Shown one piece after another: positions 61,483 to 64,000 of a DNA stretch of 64,000 nucleotides (position 1 is the stretch's first letter; the number at the start of each line of letters is the position of its first letter). The stretch spans positions 30,053,375 through 30,117,374 of the forward strand of contig OZ024895.1 of assembly GCA_964017195.1 (NCBI GenBank). The letters are read 5' to 3'. The notes under the pieces are model-generated. The model did no database searches, was not told the origin of the DNA, and saw only the letters and a program-made list of their open reading frames with translations. The position numbers were made by a program, and so were the translations under genes. Source of the DNA: Siderastrea radians (taxonomy: Eukaryota > Cnidaria > Anthozoa > Scleractinia > Rhizangiidae).

Positions 61483-62770
61483 GGGACGGACCATTATTTT
61501 TTGGAGGGGGGGGGATGAAAAATTCTGAAAAAATTGTTTGCAAAATCAAAAAAGCCCAAATAAATTGTTTGCAGACATGAAAAGGAGAAATTAAAACGTT
61601 TGCAGACTAGTTGATACATAGTTTGATTTACATAAGTAAATTTAGTCCTATTTGTTAAAATGCAAGATAACAATGCAACAAAATGATTTGCATGGATTCA
61701 TCAACTGGTTTGACATGGTAAATTAGTCACCACAAACTAATTCAAAAGTTGACACTTTGAGTGTTAGCTTTTCATTAGAGCAAATGAGCTATTTAACACT
61801 CAAACATCAGTTTTGTCATTTCTTCCCGGTGGATGATTTACCAAATCGACTTGGTTGATCGATAAACCCCAATTTCTGTTTTTTACTTTTCCACTAACAA
61901 ATTACCACCGTTTCTTAAAATCAGTCATTAACCCCTTTATTAAAAATAATCTCTTCTGAGGACCTTGAAAGCATTAAATGCTAAAGTTAGTTATTGTATT
62001 AATCGTTTCTATAACAAGAACTTTTTGTAATTGGGTAGCTGTAATCGGACAACTACGTTGCGCACGCGTCAATCAGGTGCACTGAAATGGGTTCTTTTTA
62101 TAGCTGTTTCGCGTTTTGTTATAGATAGGATTAACTAGACTTCGTATTGTACAATTCAGGGGTAATCGTGCTGGTAATTTCAAATCGTCCTCGCTTAACG
62201 TAACTCGCCCAATTACTCCCTGAATTGTGCTCCCCTTAAACAGCAAGCCGTGTCCTGTTTTCCACTGCATCCAGTCTTGTATAAACTACAGAATAAAGCG
62301 CAAGTGTAAGCAAGCGCTGTTTCATTTGGCTCCTCAATCCTCTCTAGGATCAGGGGAGAAAAGGCTGCTGGTGCAGTTCTATATTATTACTTGCAATTAC
62401 GTTCACATTTTAATGTTTCAGGATACTTTGATGTGAGATTTTCAGTTTTTTTAGGAAACAAAATAAGCCATGGTGCAGTTATACTTTATAAGTTGGAGAC
62501 ATCGAGACATGGCATTCATGGAAAGCAGTTTTAGGCAGTAACGTTAAGATTAGTATTTTTACTACCTAAGATTACCTGATGAATTTTAACCGTATATAAA
62601 TAAATGTAATAATAATAATAATAATAACAAACACACAAAAAAAAATGTTTGCAGGAAGATGCAGCCGGAAAAAAATTGTTTGCACAGACAACAACACAGA
62701 AAGAAATTGTTTGTCTTGAAAAAATTTTCATTCCCCCCCCCCCCCCTCCAAAAAAATAATGGTCCGTCCC
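61483..62770. mobile_element. 1,288-bp TAA-flanked TIR element
   Basis: GGGACGGACCATTATTTTTT at the left and its inverse at the right, with TAA on both sides (61480-61482, 62771-62773). A poly-G and a poly-C run lie just inside. The target size and sequence fit PIF/Harbinger-type elements. A nested inverted pair (ACAATTCAGGGGTAAT / ATTACTCCCTGAATTGT) lies at about 62151-62228. No transposase was seen. Confidence 0.8.
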
Positions 62771-63579
62771 TAAGAGTGTTCCACTCGATCTCGGACTCAG
62801 AAATAGATTTCCTTCAAATTTCTACCACAAATACTACTATCTATCCCTACTACTAAAATGCAATTGAAATGATCCAAAAGTTAATCTTGCTCCGGTTTGA
62901 GGATTTGATTGTCAGTATACCGTAAGTGACTAAAATTTGGCTATTTTGGGCGCCGTAGTACGGGGATTTTCAATTATCGTTTAAAAAGACTTCGCACCAT
63001 CACAACCTTCAATTTTACACCCATTTGATAGCTTACTACTTCTTTTTACCGCTCCTGTGTCATTTGGACATTTTCCCGATCGAAATCGTGTGAAACTGAA
63101 AATGATAAATGAACTAATTTAATAAGTCACTCGAACTCGATGAAATAGTGCCTTTGAAACATGCCAAAATTCTCAATTGAGGCACTTAGGCCAGACGTAA
63201 AAACCCGTTCTAGGCATAGACCAAGCAGTGTTTCCTAGAATTATGCAATAAAACTTGCGGCAGAATGCGATTCTGAGAAATTGTGTCGAAGTTTAGTAAG
63301 CCATTTTCGCCAATGGTGTCTTGCGTGACATAGACTCCCATTCCAGTCGGAAGACTTGTTGTCTTATTATGGTCGCTTAATTTATCAATAATTCTACCCA
63401 AATGAAGGGAAATCTCATTACATTTCTACATACAATGGCCTATTCTTTCTCATGTTGCTATATCAACGTCTATTCTTACGCTCCTTGACCTGAGAAATCA
63501 CCTCATTTGACGCCTACCTTGTTATTTAAAACTCTTTCCGTCGAACGCTTTGGCGGTTCATAAAATGTGCAACGTACAG
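62771..63579. other. Non-coding, nothing recognised
   Basis: AT-rich, with no clear exon, RNA gene or element on either strand. Confidence 0.4.
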
Positions 63580-63791
63580 CCTTTTTGTTCATCACAAGAT
63601 ACAAAGACGACACAGTAGAGATTTATAAGGAAGGTACCGAGATCCAGTCGCTATATTTCTGGAGAACAACCGATGAATTAAATGTTTCACGACTTGTGTT
63701 ACAAAATACAAACAGGCCAGTAAAAATGCATTTCCGGACTGCGGACAACGGACTTCCGATTATGGAACACAAACTTGGAACATGGGACTGA
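63580..63791 (+). CDS. Candidate terminal exon of an unrecognised gene
   Basis: The acceptor CAACGTACAG opens a phase-1 frame of about 70 residues ending in TGA (63789-63791). It reads FLFITRYKDDTVEIYKEG, then SLYFWRTTDELNVSRLVL and ends MEHKLGTWD. The alternating charged/aromatic pattern looks like beta-strand-rich coding sequence and contains one sequon (NVS). No family was recognised. It is on the opposite strand to the large receptor and could be the 3' end of a gene with introns within the last kilobases, though no partner exon was seen. Confidence 0.4.
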
Positions 63792-64000
63792 GTGTGCGTG
63801 TATAGTTGACTAGCGTAAATATTACTCTGTTACAATCGTTTTCACTTAACGTTTTCAATCTGTGAACTTAGCAACGTCATTCCGCCAGTTTGTAATTGAT
63901 ATGAGAATGAAAAAAGTGTGAGCTCTGGTCTTCAAAACTTTTCAGAAAAATCGAAGGATTTCGCAGATCAGTGGTCTCAAACAGTATAAACTTTGTGGTT

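Overview
The window looks like intron-rich animal nuclear DNA, most likely from an anthozoan cnidarian such as a stony coral. That assignment is inference from the domain repertoire and the style of the repeats; no ribosomal or mitochondrial marker is present. Coding sequence is sparse and sits in small exons that nearly all begin and end in phase 1. Introns are AT-rich and full of short inverted-repeat transposons.

Left end, + strand (about 1-4.2 kb): the 3' end of a gene, with a C-type lectin exon (2476-2853), a terminal PAN/apple-like exon ending in a stop at 3708, and a possible poly(A) signal.

Most of the window, - strand (about 11.5-60.8 kb): one long modular gene read right to left. 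In protein order it encodes LamG-like, EGF, LamG-like, EGF, four copies of a four-cysteine 'GCYxD' domain, a C-type lectin domain, 23 EGF exons (one broken), a short linker, one transmembrane helix and a very short tail. The true 5' end (signal peptide) lies beyond 60.8 kb and was not found. EGF exons are numbered here by rising coordinate (1-25), so the gene reads 25 to 1. Each is 114 nt, phase 1-1, encoding 38 residues with six cysteines. EGF 5-21 are near-identical and arose by local tandem amplification, and their introns are recognisably homologous too. The product would be a type I membrane protein with several sugar-binding modules on a long EGF stalk, plausibly a surface recognition receptor (inference).

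Mobile elements are layered on the gene. A 5,065-bp inverted-repeat transposon splits EGF exon 8. A 1.8-kb foldback element with a TA duplication sits between EGF 18 and 19, and a 2,038-bp Mutator-like element with a 9-bp target duplication sits inside its left arm. Many smaller TA-, TAA-, TTA- and TTAA-flanked elements lie in introns. Paralogous introns inside the window act as empty-site controls for some insertions.

Right end, + strand: a candidate terminal exon of an unrecognised gene (63580-63791).
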